A stretch of DNA of 64,000 nucleotides from Paenibacillus kribbensis (GTDB lineage: Bacteria; Bacillota; Bacilli; Paenibacillales; Paenibacillaceae), in assembly GCF_002240415.1 (NCBI RefSeq), contig NZ_CP020028.1, positions 3,001,501-3,065,500 on the forward strand, given 5' to 3'. Each line of letters begins with the position of its first letter. Positions within the stretch are counted from its first letter, which is position 1. The position numbers were made by a program, and so were the translations under genes. This document shows, in pieces, positions 28,086-37,221 of this stretch. The notes under the pieces were generated by a model. The model made no database searches. It was not told the DNA's origin and worked only from the letters and a program-made list of their open reading frames with translations.

Positions 28086-28919
28086 TCATGAACTTTTTGC
28101 TTTTTTGGAGACTTTAACTTTTTCTTTAACTTTATCCTTGTCTTTATCCTGAATTGTCTTTTTTCTTTTTTCATTGGCCAGTCGCCAATAGCTTAATACT
28201 TTGCGGTACATCGATTTATCTTTTAGCTGATTAAAGATAAAGGGATCGGGCCTCGTATTCACTTCGAGAACCCATGGGGTAAAGTTCCGGTCCAATCCAA
28301 TATCCAATCCAATTTGCTGGAAATTCGGATATGTTTTTTGCAGTTGCGCAGCTATGGTAAGGCCCAGCGCATTCAGTTTCTTGATCAGTTCGGCCTGCTT
28401 GCCTGGGGATAAATGGGATTTTAGCAGCTCCTCCAATGCCATTGGCTTACCGCCACTATGATAATTGGTTACGATTTTACGAGGATGACCAAGTCGGCCA
28501 ATAATTCCGGTAGTCTCCCATGTCCCTTTGGCATTGCGCTGCACCATGACCCGGATATCAAAATAACGCTTTTGGTGACGCAGCAAATGAACTCCCTTTT
28601 GAATGAGATAGCTTTGGTCCCCCACTCGCTTCGACATGCTCTTATACAGTGCCTCTACATTTTTGAACTCCCAGCGCTTTTCCCCGTGTTGATAGGCAAA
28701 AGGCTGACTTCCATCCTGCTCTACTTTCATTACGCCTTTACCGAATGTACCTCCATCGGGTTTTACATAGACCATCTTGTACTTCTCCAGCATGGACGTC
28801 AAACTGACTTTGTTATATTTTCGGGTCTCCGGTATTAAAGGTCTAATCCCCTGATGACGGAGCAGCAATTGGGTTTTACGCCACTTGCTGCGTATAGCCT
28901 GTGCTCGTGAAGTTTTCAT
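28086..28919 (-). CDS. YheC/YheD-type ATP-grasp protein
   Basis: A 277-residue protein of the YheC/D endospore coat-associated ATP-grasp group. Visible: VYVKPDGGTFGKGVMKV (nucleotide loop), DIRVMVQRNAKGTWETTGIIGR, and the metal/ATP end LEVNTRPDP. The family is presumed to ligate amino acids or peptides, with unknown product. The C-terminal 25 residues are a Lys/Asp/Val repeat (KDKDKVKEKVKVSKK) encoded by short direct repeats. Start at the ATG behind GAGGAGAAGGGG, eight codons inside the longest frame. Confidence 0.85.
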   Translation of the reverse strand: MKTSRAQAIRSKWRKTQLLLRHQGIRPLIPETRKYNKVSLTSMLEKYKMVYVKPDGGTFGKGVMKVEQDGSQPFAYQHGEKRWEFKNVEALYKSMSKRVGDQSYLIQKGVHLLRHQKRYFDIRVMVQRNAKGTWETTGIIGRLGHPRKIVTNYHSGGKPMALEELLKSHLSPGKQAELIKKLNALGLTIAAQLQKTYPNFQQIGLDIGLDRNFTPWVLEVNTRPDPFIFNQLKDKSMYRKVLSYWRLANEKRKKTIQDKDKDKVKEKVKVSKKAKSS

Positions 28920-29125
28920 TTCCCCTTCTCCTCTCTCTTTCAAGGTAGAACGCTCCTGTTATAAAGATCAATCCATCATATGCGCCAGTTCCCCGTCCGA
29001 AAGCTGCATTAGCCCGGCCTGCTTAGAAATATTCAACTGGCCTGCCCGGTCGAAATTGCCTGTCCAGGCATACGATAATGTAAGATACGGGCACGTACAT
29101 TTCCATGTATAGGGAGTGAATAACT

Positions 29126-29986
29126 TTGTCAGCGCAACCGGATGGGTTACAGAAGGGTTCTATTACAATGGATGTTCTGATTCCTGCAATTGATAAAGAT
29201 ATGGGCACATTGCCGCTGGTGATTGACAGCCTGCGCCATTACGTGCAGCACCGAATTGGGACGATTTACATCGTTTCACCGAAAAGCGATCGCATTCGTC
29301 GACTATGTGCAAGCAAGAACTGTACATTTGTAGATGAAAAGACGGTGCTGCCTATCACTAAAAAACACATTCGTTACGGTACAGCACGCTGGGACCGCTC
29401 TGGCTGGCTGTATCAGCAATTGCTCAAAATGAACGGTGATAAAATTAGCAAAGCGCCTTTCTTTCTCGTCATTGATGCGGATACGATTTTGATTCGTCCT
29501 CATAAGTTTCGAAAGGATGGCAAAACGATATTTTATTATCGGAGCTGGAGCCAGCCCGAGTATTTCCGCACCTACCGCAAGCTGATGGGCGTGAAAGCTC
29601 CCTCACCCAAGTCCTTTGTTACTCACTATATGCTGTTTGAGAAAGCGCAGCTTACCCGGCTTAAGCAGGTCATAGAAACCCGTCATGGAAAATCCTGGTA
29701 CAATGCGATTATCCAAAGCATAAACCGGAAAAAACAGTTCGGTTTCTCCGAATATGAAACATATGCCAACTATCTGTACAGTAAGCAGCCCGCTCGGATG
29801 ATTTTACGCAAGTCCCTTAATAAAGCGCTTCATAGCCAGGCTTCATCCCTGTCGGAAAAACAATTGGATAGCTTGGCTAAAAACCATCGTTCTTTATCCT
29901 TCCATCAACGCAAGGTGTATCAGCGAGCTCCAATATCCAAGCTCAAATCATTGGTGAAATCGTTTAAAATCAAAAAAATTCCGTAA
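29126..29986 (+). CDS. DUF6492-type glycosyltransferase-like protein
   Basis: A 286-residue GT-A-like protein. Early strands MDVLIPAIDKDM and TIYIVSPKSD are followed by FFLVIDADTILIRP, a DxD motif for metal/nucleotide-sugar binding. There is a basic C-terminal tail. The start is TTG at 29126 (AGGGAG nine bases upstream); ATG at 29168 lacks a site. It shares the strand and a 45-base gap with the guanylyltransferase-like gene, so it probably acts with it in surface or spore-coat glycan synthesis. Confidence 0.75.
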   Translation: MSAQPDGLQKGSITMDVLIPAIDKDMGTLPLVIDSLRHYVQHRIGTIYIVSPKSDRIRRLCASKNCTFVDEKTVLPITKKHIRYGTARWDRSGWLYQQLLKMNGDKISKAPFFLVIDADTILIRPHKFRKDGKTIFYYRSWSQPEYFRTYRKLMGVKAPSPKSFVTHYMLFEKAQLTRLKQVIETRHGKSWYNAIIQSINRKKQFGFSEYETYANYLYSKQPARMILRKSLNKALHSQASSLSEKQLDSLAKNHRSLSFHQRKVYQRAPISKLKSLVKSFKIKKIP

Positions 29987-30031
29987 AATGATACGCTCCG
30001 ACATGGAGCTGTATCGAAGGAGGAAGCGTCT

Positions 30032-31375
30032 GTGCAACTCGTATTGTTATGCGGTGGGGCTGGAAAAAGGCTGTGGCCATTGTCCAACGATATCCGCTCG
30101 AAGCTGTTTCTCCGACTGTTGCCTGCCCCTGACGGGCAAATGGAATCCATGCTCAGTCGGGTGTATCGACAACTTGCTGCAGCCGGGCTGGATTCCTCTG
30201 CCCTGCTGCTGGCTCATCGGAGTCAGGTGAATCTGGCCTTGCGACATACGGAAGGTCGTCTGCCCGTTCTCGGCGAGCCTGCCAAACGGGGAACCTTCAC
30301 CGCTGCTGCGCTCGCTGCTGCTTATTTCCACACCAGAGGCGTGGGATTGGACGAAATTGTTTGTATCGCTCCTGCGGATATGTTTGCGGGCGAGGATTTT
30401 TTCCATAGTGTAGCGGCACTTTCCGATCTGTTGCTTGATAGTGGAGCCGATCTGGCCATGCTTGGGACAAGGCCTACACATCCCTCTGACCAATACGGCT
30501 ATATCGTTCCAGGGCAGCAAACAGGAAGGAAAGGGAAAGCCTCCTATGCGTCGGTTGCCCGCTTCACAGAAAAGCCGGATCGCATAGGGGCGCAACAGCT
30601 TATAAGCCAAGGTGCACTCTGGAACTGTGGCATTTACGCCTCTAAGCTACGGTATATGCTGGCCTGCATGGAGCGTAGTGATTTGCCCCTGAACGACAAG
30701 GCATTATGCTCGATGTATGACAGACTCCCTGTTCGCAGCTTCGATGAGGAGATTGCGGAGCGTGCCGAACACGCCGTCGTCCTGCCCTACGAGGGTGAAT
30801 GGCTCGACATCGGCAGCTGGCAGACATTAACGAACCAGCTCGCCAACCGAGTGATTGGGCGCGGACAGATCAGCGGTCCCGCTCATGACACGCATATTGT
30901 CAATGAGCTGCCCTTTCCACTCCATGTCATTGGCGTGGAGGGTATTATTGCTGCTGCCAGCCCCGATGGCATCCTCATTGCCGCCAAAAGTCATGCCCAC
31001 GCGATCAAGGAGAAGCTGGGGACACTTCAGCTACATCCCATGCATGGGGAAACCTCCTGGGGCAGCTACCGGGTACTGGACGAATTTGATCATCGGAGTT
31101 TGAACGATATTCTTGCCATACGTTTGACCGTACTCCCGGATCATCGCTTAAACGGCCATTGTCATGGCAGTGGGCTGAAAGTGTGGACGATCGTTTCTGG
31201 TCGAGGAGAGGTCATGCTGAACGGAGAACGCTTTACGGCGGTTAGCGGTTCAGTCTTTCGTATTCTGGTCGATACCCATCACACGATCCGTGCCGATCAG
31301 GATAAGCCATTGGAGCTGATTGAGGTTCGCCTGGGAGAAAGCCTGGTAAGCTCTTTCTATAAACCCGAAGCCTGA
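30032..31375 (+). CDS. Mannose-1-phosphate guanylyltransferase-like protein with C-terminal cupin
   Basis: A 447-residue protein with nucleotidyltransferase signature LVLLCGGAGKRLWPLS at the N-terminus, IAPADMF, RFTEKPD and a C-terminal cupin (GHCHGSGLKVWTIVSGRG). This is the ManC/type II PMI layout. The central family motif usually reading EP-RNTAPA is EPAKRGTFTAA, so substrate use may differ. It makes GDP-mannose or a related sugar nucleotide, if active. GTG start behind AAGGAGGAAG. Confidence 0.82.
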   Translation: MQLVLLCGGAGKRLWPLSNDIRSKLFLRLLPAPDGQMESMLSRVYRQLAAAGLDSSALLLAHRSQVNLALRHTEGRLPVLGEPAKRGTFTAAALAAAYFHTRGVGLDEIVCIAPADMFAGEDFFHSVAALSDLLLDSGADLAMLGTRPTHPSDQYGYIVPGQQTGRKGKASYASVARFTEKPDRIGAQQLISQGALWNCGIYASKLRYMLACMERSDLPLNDKALCSMYDRLPVRSFDEEIAERAEHAVVLPYEGEWLDIGSWQTLTNQLANRVIGRGQISGPAHDTHIVNELPFPLHVIGVEGIIAAASPDGILIAAKSHAHAIKEKLGTLQLHPMHGETSWGSYRVLDEFDHRSLNDILAIRLTVLPDHRLNGHCHGSGLKVWTIVSGRGEVMLNGERFTAVSGSVFRILVDTHHTIRADQDKPLELIEVRLGESLVSSFYKPEA

Positions 31376-31432
31376 TGCAAAGAGATGTCACATAAGCCCC
31401 AAAAATCAATTTGAGGACGAGAATTGCAAATA

Positions 31433-31489
31433 AAAAATCGCTCTTGAGTATGGGAAAGGAAACTCCATAGCTCTAGAAGCGATTTTTAT
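31433..31489 (+). terminator. Terminator between guanylyltransferase and M14-like genes
   Basis: AAAAATCGCT pairs with AGCGATTTTT and the stem continues through GAG/CTC and ATGG/CCAT. T-runs on both strands fit a bidirectional terminator for two convergent genes. Confidence 0.75.
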
Positions 31490-31498
31490 TTTGTATTG

Positions 31499-32179
31499 TT
31501 ATATGGTCAACCCGGCTTCTCTCAAAAGATGCTGCACAATTTTCAGCTGATACCTTATACGTACCTGCTTGGGCAGACTCCAGCCTGTTTCCACGGTGAC
31601 TGCGCGTGCGCCTAAAATGCGGGATGCCGCAGTGCGGGAGGAGCCTGGCAGCTCATGTAACCGAATGTTAAAATGCCGATCTTTGCTTTTGATGGAATGG
31701 TTCATTCGCTTTATAGTTCGCCGCACCGCAGGAACTACCGGATTCCCCTGATCGGAAATTAGCGTTTGACCAAGCACCTTGGCATCCTTTTGTGATAATC
31801 CGTTGGCTTCATGCAGATCGAGATACCACTCGGGTGTATGCTTTAGTATTAATTGGAATACCGCAGCGGAAAGTGGATTGGATGCCGCCTGCTTTTTTTT
31901 GCGTGGAAAGGTTCGATTGAGATCGGGTACGCCCCTGATTCGTTTGCGATAAGCAACTTGATTCACAATAGGCACAATAATAAGCTTGCCTTGGCTGATT
32001 TGCAGCTTCTGCTGATTTAACAGCTTTACCAGCTTTTCAGCCGCGCGAATGCTCGCGATTTCATTGCCGTGTATGCCCGCGACTACCATCACATGCGGAC
32101 CTTCCTGCTCCCCCGTGGCTATATAATAAGGAGTGGCCCAGGAATTACCCTTTCCAAGCATAAGCTTTTTTACCTTCAT
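31499..32179 (-). CDS. Succinylglutamate desuccinylase/aspartoacylase-type (M14) hydrolase
   Basis: A 226-residue protein. Zinc ligands appear in AGIHGNE and DLHEANG, with catalytic Glu in VTVETGW; RGVPDLNRTFP is the substrate-binding Arg region. The enzyme cleaves an amide bond, substrate unknown; relatives sit in cell-wall and spore-coat clusters. Start at the ATG nine bases inside the longest frame because GGAGGTG is its ribosome binding site. It follows the GT4 gene after 21 bases, one operon. Confidence 0.82.
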   Translation of the reverse strand: MKVKKLMLGKGNSWATPYYIATGEQEGPHVMVVAGIHGNEIASIRAAEKLVKLLNQQKLQISQGKLIIVPIVNQVAYRKRIRGVPDLNRTFPRKKKQAASNPLSAAVFQLILKHTPEWYLDLHEANGLSQKDAKVLGQTLISDQGNPVVPAVRRTIKRMNHSIKSKDRHFNIRLHELPGSSRTAASRILGARAVTVETGWSLPKQVRIRYQLKIVQHLLREAGLTI

Positions 32180-32200
32180 TCCCTTCACCTCCGTTTAGGC

Positions 32201-33226
32201 TCAGGCTTTCGATGTCCTTTTCTTCTGTCCTTGCCGACGAATAATTTGACGGTAAAGTTTCAAATATTTATTGGTCATCTGTTTGTTAGTGAATCTTTGG
32301 GTGACATACTGGCGCAGCTGAGCGGGTGAGGGGTAATTTTTTTGCTGCACCTTTCGCTCCATTTGGCCAACTGATTTGCAAATCAGCTGTGGAAAGCCTG
32401 AAAGAACCTCGGCAACAGAGCCGTTTTTTAAAGCAAGTACGGGTGTTCCACAAGCCATCGCCTCTACCATCACAAGTCCAAAGGGCTCTTCCCACAGTGT
32501 CGGGAACAGCAGGCATTCGGCATGCTTCAGCAATTGCTGCTTTTGTTCCCCTCCGACCGCCCCTACATAGTGGATTTTGGGATTGTGCTGAATTCGCTTT
32601 TGAATCTCTTGGCGAAAATAGACAGGGGCTTTGATAGGACCGGCAATAAGCAGTCTTTTTCCTGTTCGTTCTGCAACTTGAATGGCTTGCAATACACCTT
32701 TATTTCGTATAATTCTACCCATGAACAGTAGATAGCCATGCTTCTCGCTGCTGAACTCGTATTCATGTGTGTTGATACCGTTATAGACATAGGATCCTTT
32801 CCCTCCGCCCATAAGCTGACGTGCCCGCTTACTGACAAACACCGGATTTTTACCGTGTTTCTTCACTGGAAGATGAACTGTGCATATCGACGGACAAGGC
32901 AGCTTTTTGCGCCCCAGAGCAGAGCGAAAGGTATGATCATGGATGATTTGTGTTCCGGGAGGCATGTGCTGAAGGACGTATTGGTAGATCTGATCGTGCT
33001 TCAATCCCTTGGGATAGGTAATCAGTCGCGCACTGCTCCTGCTCCCACGGGCAGCAAACAAAGTTACATGATGTCCTCGTCTTACCAGTTCCTCCGTCAA
33101 TTCATATACGACCTTTTCCGTTCCACCCTTGATGGAGGGTACCGGCTGTGCATTGGGATAGTTGGAAATGACCTGAACTATGGTTAGATGTCGACCTTCG
33201 GGCTGTTTAATCTGCTTTGAAGCCAT
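32201..33226 (-). CDS. GT4 family glycosyltransferase
   Basis: A 341-residue GT-B fold protein: N-terminal glycine loop region PSIKGGTEKVVYELTEEL, a linker, and the C-terminal signature EEPFGLVMVEAMACGTPVLA (EX7E motif). It resembles CotSA-type transferases placed in spore coat loci. Substrate unknown. ATG behind GGAAGGGG. Confidence 0.88.
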   Translation of the reverse strand: MASKQIKQPEGRHLTIVQVISNYPNAQPVPSIKGGTEKVVYELTEELVRRGHHVTLFAARGSRSSARLITYPKGLKHDQIYQYVLQHMPPGTQIIHDHTFRSALGRKKLPCPSICTVHLPVKKHGKNPVFVSKRARQLMGGGKGSYVYNGINTHEYEFSSEKHGYLLFMGRIIRNKGVLQAIQVAERTGKRLLIAGPIKAPVYFRQEIQKRIQHNPKIHYVGAVGGEQKQQLLKHAECLLFPTLWEEPFGLVMVEAMACGTPVLALKNGSVAEVLSGFPQLICKSVGQMERKVQQKNYPSPAQLRQYVTQRFTNKQMTNKYLKLYRQIIRRQGQKKRTSKA

Positions 33227-33588
33227 ACGAATTCCCCTTCCTGACCGGAAAAGCGGTGTGGTCTTTTCGATATAAACGGGAATCCAGGCTTGTTCCCGTA
33301 TAAGTTATTAACTCTAGTATATAGGTATGCATATTTTGCGTGATTGCTTGTGCATATCGTCTGCAAGTCGCTTTTTGTCATACGGACCCAGTGATAAGGG
33401 GGAAATGCACGTTCTGTCAATCAAAATATCAGGTGAAAATTCTCATCGTTTTCTAATAAATGAGGGAAAAGCGTTGGGGTAACAGGATTGTAACCTTAAG
33501 TGGTAAATTCCGGATATTTTATTTGTGTTATTGTCATATCAGGACATCACGACAAGATACAAAATACGAAATAACGGAGGTATCTTAT
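33227..33588. other. Intergenic region before NlpC/P60 gene
   Basis: 362 bases between divergent genes. It contains a short hairpin ACGGGAA / TTCCCGT at about 33276-33299 on the GT4 side, which could be an operator or 5' leader structure. An A/T-rich promoter region (about 33500-33560) lies before the AACGGAGG site of the NlpC gene. No coding potential is evident. Confidence 0.4.
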
Positions 33589-34062
33589 ATGAAACACACT
33601 TCAAAAAAATTATGGATGGGCATTTGCTTTACGATGACTTTGGCATTCGGCGCAGGAAGCTTTGTAGTTGGACCTGACACCACTCACGCCGCTTCGGTAG
33701 ATACAGCTGATCAGATCATTTCTACAGGATCCCAATTTATGGGTGTACCCTATCAGTTTGGAGCACAGGCAGGCGACACTAGCTCTTTTGATTGCTCTTC
33801 ATTTACTCAATATGTATTTGGACAAAATGGAATCAAGCTTCCGCGTTCGTCAAGACAGCAATCGACTGTCGGCACGTTTGTACCACGTAGTCAGCTGCAA
33901 AAAGGCGATCTGGTCTTCTTCTACTCTCCTATTCACCATGTAGCTATTTATATGGGGGATGGCAAGATTTTACACACATTCGGTAAAGGCGGCGTAACGA
34001 TTACGAACCTTAATTCCGGATGGTGGAGTTCCCATTACACTACAGCACGTCGTGTCCTGTAG
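33589..34062 (+). CDS. Secreted NlpC/P60 endopeptidase
   Basis: A 157-residue protein with signal peptide (about 1-34, cleavage near THAA) and an NlpC/P60 domain: catalytic Cys in FDCSSFTQYVF, His in HHVAIYMGDG, third residue in ILHTFG. It cleaves peptide stems in the cell wall. AACGGAGG precedes this ATG; an in-frame ATG 43 codons upstream would bury the signal peptide. The single-domain form has no wall-binding repeats. Confidence 0.92.
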   Translation: MKHTSKKLWMGICFTMTLAFGAGSFVVGPDTTHAASVDTADQIISTGSQFMGVPYQFGAQAGDTSSFDCSSFTQYVFGQNGIKLPRSSRQQSTVGTFVPRSQLQKGDLVFFYSPIHHVAIYMGDGKILHTFGKGGVTITNLNSGWWSSHYTTARRVL

Positions 34063-34116
34063 GACAGGCATAGATAAGATCCCATTCCTCTATGGCCACT
34101 TATAAGTATCAACGCA

Positions 34117-34162
34117 AAGGGCTGTTCCGCGAGTAGATACGTCTACCGTAGGGACAGCCCTT
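34117..34162 (+). terminator. Terminator after NlpC gene, overlapping kinase 3' end
   Basis: AAGGGCTGTTCC pairs with GGGACAGCCCTT. The right arm lies inside the final codons of the convergent histidine kinase gene (stop at 34143). Confidence 0.75.
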
Positions 34163-35519
34163 CCTGTTGTCTTCGAGGCAACGTGACGGTCACCTGTGTT
34201 CCTTTTCCTTCCACGCTTTCCATACGTATCGTCCCTTGATGGGCGTCTGTAATAGCCTTGGCAATGGGCAGCCCAAGCCCGGTTCCTCCAGTTTTACGAT
34301 GTCTGGAGCTATCTACCCGATAAAATCGCTCAAAGACTCGCTTGACCTCGCCCGCTGGTATTCCGATTCCGTAGTCCTTGACCCGGATGTGCACATCCTT
34401 TTTATCTGTGGACAACAGAATCTCTATCGGATCTGAGCTGTACTTTAAAGCATTATCGAGCAAGATAAGCAGTAGCTGCTTGATTTTGGTAAGATTGGCA
34501 TCAAGCCAGATTTCTTTTTCATCTGTAAGAATCGTCATTTGACGATCATGTACAAGCTTGAGATGTGCTACTACCTGTTGAGAGCAACCGATCAGTTCCA
34601 TTCGCTCATACGGCTCCGGGTCTTCCTGCTGTGAGGAAGCCAAAGTCAGTAATTGCTGCGTCATCGTTCGCATCCGCTGCGTTTCTTCATAGATGGATTC
34701 AATGGATTCCTTATGGATTTCCTCGTCACGCGTGCCCCACCGTCGCAGCATGTTAGCATAGCCCTCAATGATCATTAATGTCGTATTCAGCTCATGCGAA
34801 GCATCGGAGACGAATTGTTGCTGGCTTTGAAAGCTCTCCTCCAATCTGTCCATCATTCGGTTAAAGGTTGCGGTCATTTGAGACAATTCATCTTGATTGT
34901 GAGTGCGAGCAGGGATTTTTTTGAATTTAAGGCTTCTTTCAATTTCCTGCATCGTCTGGATACTGCTCGAAATCGGTAGTAAGATGGCATTCGCTAAGAT
35001 TGTGCTGCCTACCAGACTAAGCAACATAGCTCCTATAGTTTGGGTGACTAGAATCGTATCTAAAATATCGAGATTGTTTTGGAGCGCATCCCATTTTTCC
35101 ACGATCTCCAGCGTTCCCTCCTGATTTCCCTCCGGAGAAAGCACTGGAAGATGAATGACCAGGATTTTATGGCCCTGTACATCTGTCAGCTGTGAACTTT
35201 GAGAAGGGTTAAAACGTATATCACCCAGCTTGAAGCGGGACTGACGACTTATTTCATATAGAAGGTGGGATTGCTGATCAAAAACCCTCAGGATCGTGTC
35301 TCCCGAAAGCTCATCTTTTAACTCGGGTCCCCAAGCATTTTTCAAAATCATCTTGGAACCGGTTTCAGAAATGATTTCAGTCCACTTATTTTGCAGCACT
35401 TCTCTTTCATTGCGAGTGGCGATTTTGACAAACAACAGATGCACGGTCACATCTACAAACAGGAGAATGGTCATCACTAGAATCGAGCTGAGCAGGGTAA
35501 TTTTAGTCCGCAGCTTCAA
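34143..35519 (-). CDS. Sensor histidine kinase with altered H box
   Basis: A 458-residue kinase with TM1 (about 8-30), extracellular sensor, TM2 (about 150-175), HAMP, HisKA and HATPase (LDNALKYS, DYGIGIP, GGTGLGLP). The phospho-acceptor box reads DASHELNTTLMIIEGY: the His-Glu pair is kept but the usual Arg-Thr-Pro is Asn-Thr-Thr, losing the conserved Pro. The start is a TTG: GGGAGGA sits six bases upstream and TTGA overlaps the regulator stop. A TTG seven codons earlier is rejected. It is a paralogue of the kinase at 3278 in organisation and sequence. Confidence 0.88.
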   Translation of the reverse strand: MKLRTKITLLSSILVMTILLFVDVTVHLLFVKIATRNEREVLQNKWTEIISETGSKMILKNAWGPELKDELSGDTILRVFDQQSHLLYEISRQSRFKLGDIRFNPSQSSQLTDVQGHKILVIHLPVLSPEGNQEGTLEIVEKWDALQNNLDILDTILVTQTIGAMLLSLVGSTILANAILLPISSSIQTMQEIERSLKFKKIPARTHNQDELSQMTATFNRMMDRLEESFQSQQQFVSDASHELNTTLMIIEGYANMLRRWGTRDEEIHKESIESIYEETQRMRTMTQQLLTLASSQQEDPEPYERMELIGCSQQVVAHLKLVHDRQMTILTDEKEIWLDANLTKIKQLLLILLDNALKYSSDPIEILLSTDKKDVHIRVKDYGIGIPAGEVKRVFERFYRVDSSRHRKTGGTGLGLPIAKAITDAHQGTIRMESVEGKGTQVTVTLPRRQQEGLSLR

Positions 35520-36229
35520 TGATCTTCCTCCCTGATGCAATATCCTACGCCACGCACGGTTTTAATCAGCTTTTTTTTGTAGCCATGATCCACTTTTTTA
35601 CGAACATATCGGATATACACATCGACTACATTCGTATCCCCCACAAAATCAAACCCCCATACGTCCTGAATCAATTGATCCCGCTGTAATACTTGATTTT
35701 TGTGTTCCATGAGGTAATGAAGCAGATCAAATTCTTTGGGCGTCAGTTCGATTCGCTTCCCTTCCCGCATCACAGAACGTGTTTTGGGTTCCAGCATCAG
35801 GCTATCGACCTGAAGATACGGCGGATTGTCCTCTTCTTGTGCAGAGGTAGCTCTTGACTCCAATTGATGCCTCATACTGGCCCGCATGCGCGCTAATAGC
35901 TCCTCGATTTCAAAAGGCTTCGTAATGTAATCATTCGCACCTCCATCCAGACCGGAGACCTTATCAGTAGTTGTGTTACGTGCAGTGACCATAATTACAG
36001 GTGTATGATTGTCCACTTTTCGAATCTGCTTTAGCACCTCGACCCCGTTAAGCTCAGGCAGCATCACATCCAAAATGATGATATCCCATGTGTGTGCCAA
36101 AGCTTTTTCCAATCCTTCTTTGCCTGTCTGAGCGATTTCAACTGCATATCCTTCGTGGGATAATTCCAATTGGAGTAACCTGGATATCTTCTCTTCGTCA
36201 TCAATGATCAGCACCGATTTTTTCACCAC
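35516..36229 (-). CDS. OmpR-family response regulator
   Basis: A 237-residue protein with receiver (DDEE pocket, phospho-Asp in IIILDVMLPE, KPFEIEELLAR) and winged helix (LTPKEFDLLHYL, VVDVYIRYVRKKVD). The inter-domain linker is longer than in the paralogue at 4684 (ESRATSAQEEDN). GTG start; a second GTG follows directly and both are served by AGGTGG. It overlaps the kinase start by four bases. Confidence 0.9.
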   Translation of the reverse strand: MVKKSVLIIDDEEKISRLLQLELSHEGYAVEIAQTGKEGLEKALAHTWDIIILDVMLPELNGVEVLKQIRKVDNHTPVIMVTARNTTTDKVSGLDGGANDYITKPFEIEELLARMRASMRHQLESRATSAQEEDNPPYLQVDSLMLEPKTRSVMREGKRIELTPKEFDLLHYLMEHKNQVLQRDQLIQDVWGFDFVGDTNVVDVYIRYVRKKVDHGYKKKLIKTVRGVGYCIREEDH

Positions 36230-36240
36230 AAAACCACCTA

Positions 36241-36254
36241 TTTTCTATAGAAAA
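36241..36254. promoter_or_regulatory. Palindrome upstream of second response regulator
   Basis: Perfect 14-bp palindrome TTTTCTATAGAAAA, 12 bases upstream of the regulator start, within the likely leader. Possible autoregulatory site. Confidence 0.3.
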
Positions 36255-36418
36255 ACAAATGACTACTGGAAAATACATGCATTTTTATTTGATTTAGGCT
36301 TTAATTCGTTGGGAAGCTCTATAATGTAATTTTGTAATTCATTTTTTGATGTTAAGGAGTAATTTATTCATGCTAATTAATGTAGTATTACCACCTCACT
36401 TCCTCTGTCCAAATGAAA

Positions 36419-36441
36419 AGCAGACGCTAAACGCGTCTGCT
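36419..36441 (-). terminator. Bidirectional hairpin upstream of second two-component operon
   Basis: Perfect 9-bp stem AGCAGACGC / GCGTCTGCT with a five-base loop and T-runs on both strands. It lies 33 bases beyond the PAP2 gene stop and marks its end. Confidence 0.8.
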
Positions 36442-36473
36442 TGCTTTTTATAATTCAATGCCCGCGTCACGAA

Positions 36474-37145
36474 CTACACTGTCGATTTAAAGCGAAGTGA
36501 CGGCCTGCGTTCTTCATATCGCTGATAAAACCAAATACAGGCCGCCATCCAGCAGCCACTCATAAAATAGCCGCCTAGAACATCGCTTGGATAATGCACG
36601 CCCAAATAAATCCGGCTTGTCCCGATCGCTATAATCAGCAGACTGCTGAGCACGAGCAGCAGGATACGGCCTAGCTTGAAAGGAACATGCTTCCACACTA
36701 AAAAGGTCAGCGCCGCATACATACTGAATGCAGTCATGGAATGTCCGCTTGGAAAGCTGTATCCATTCGCTTCAATAATACGGTTAATTTCGGGACGCGC
36801 ACGGTGAAAGAGCAACTTTAATACCGTATTCAGCAACACCGAACCCAGCACAGCAATTGCTAAAAACAGCAGTTCTCTACGGTGGCCCAATACTCTGTTT
36901 AGCACCAGCATGGTGATTAAAATAAGGATCGCAACCGGAATCCCGCTGCCGATTAGGGTGAAAAATTTCATTATACGAGTCATTGCTGGTGACTCCAGCT
37001 GTTGAATATCCGTAATGATCTTGTAGTCAAAATGCCGTACCTGATGGTCGCTGACCCATAATGCGATTAAAGTAAAACCGAGCGCACATACTATACATGT
37101 GAGTAGGGCCAAGGAGATGGGCAGCTTGGTTGATGTTTGTTTCAT
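36474..37145 (-). CDS. PAP2-family phosphatase
   Basis: A 223-residue, six-helix membrane protein with the triad KLLFHRARPE, SFPSGHSM and SRIYLGVHYPSDV. This is the classic PAP2 form (PSGH), unlike the PSDH form at 2602, so it probably acts on phosphatidic acid or phosphatidylglycerophosphate or on lipid pyrophosphates. It is close to, but not co-oriented in one operon with, the two-component pair. Confidence 0.88.
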   Translation of the reverse strand: MKQTSTKLPISLALLTCIVCALGFTLIALWVSDHQVRHFDYKIITDIQQLESPAMTRIMKFFTLIGSGIPVAILILITMLVLNRVLGHRRELLFLAIAVLGSVLLNTVLKLLFHRARPEINRIIEANGYSFPSGHSMTAFSMYAALTFLVWKHVPFKLGRILLLVLSSLLIIAIGTSRIYLGVHYPSDVLGGYFMSGCWMAACIWFYQRYEERRPSLRFKSTV

Positions 37146-37221
37146 ATCTTGTTGGTCCTCCGTGATCTCCGTTTCTTATTTTTACTTTACAAACCTTTCT
37201 TACATAATTTCACCCAAAGAA

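Noticed and set aside
27902..28174. 90-codon minus-strand frame between the ATP-grasp and DUF421 genes
   Set aside because: It runs through the ATP-grasp C-terminus and a perfect terminator. The only internal ATG (28036) lies in that terminator and has no spaced ribosome site. The hydrophobic stretch FYLSYFLMLVESYIAFF and a stop overlapping the DUF421 site keep a small protein possible, but not supported.
33440..33588. Possible ydaO/c-di-AMP-type riboswitch before the NlpC/P60 gene
   Set aside because: Such switches often precede wall hydrolase genes, but I could not match the conserved core here; a covariance-model search would decide.
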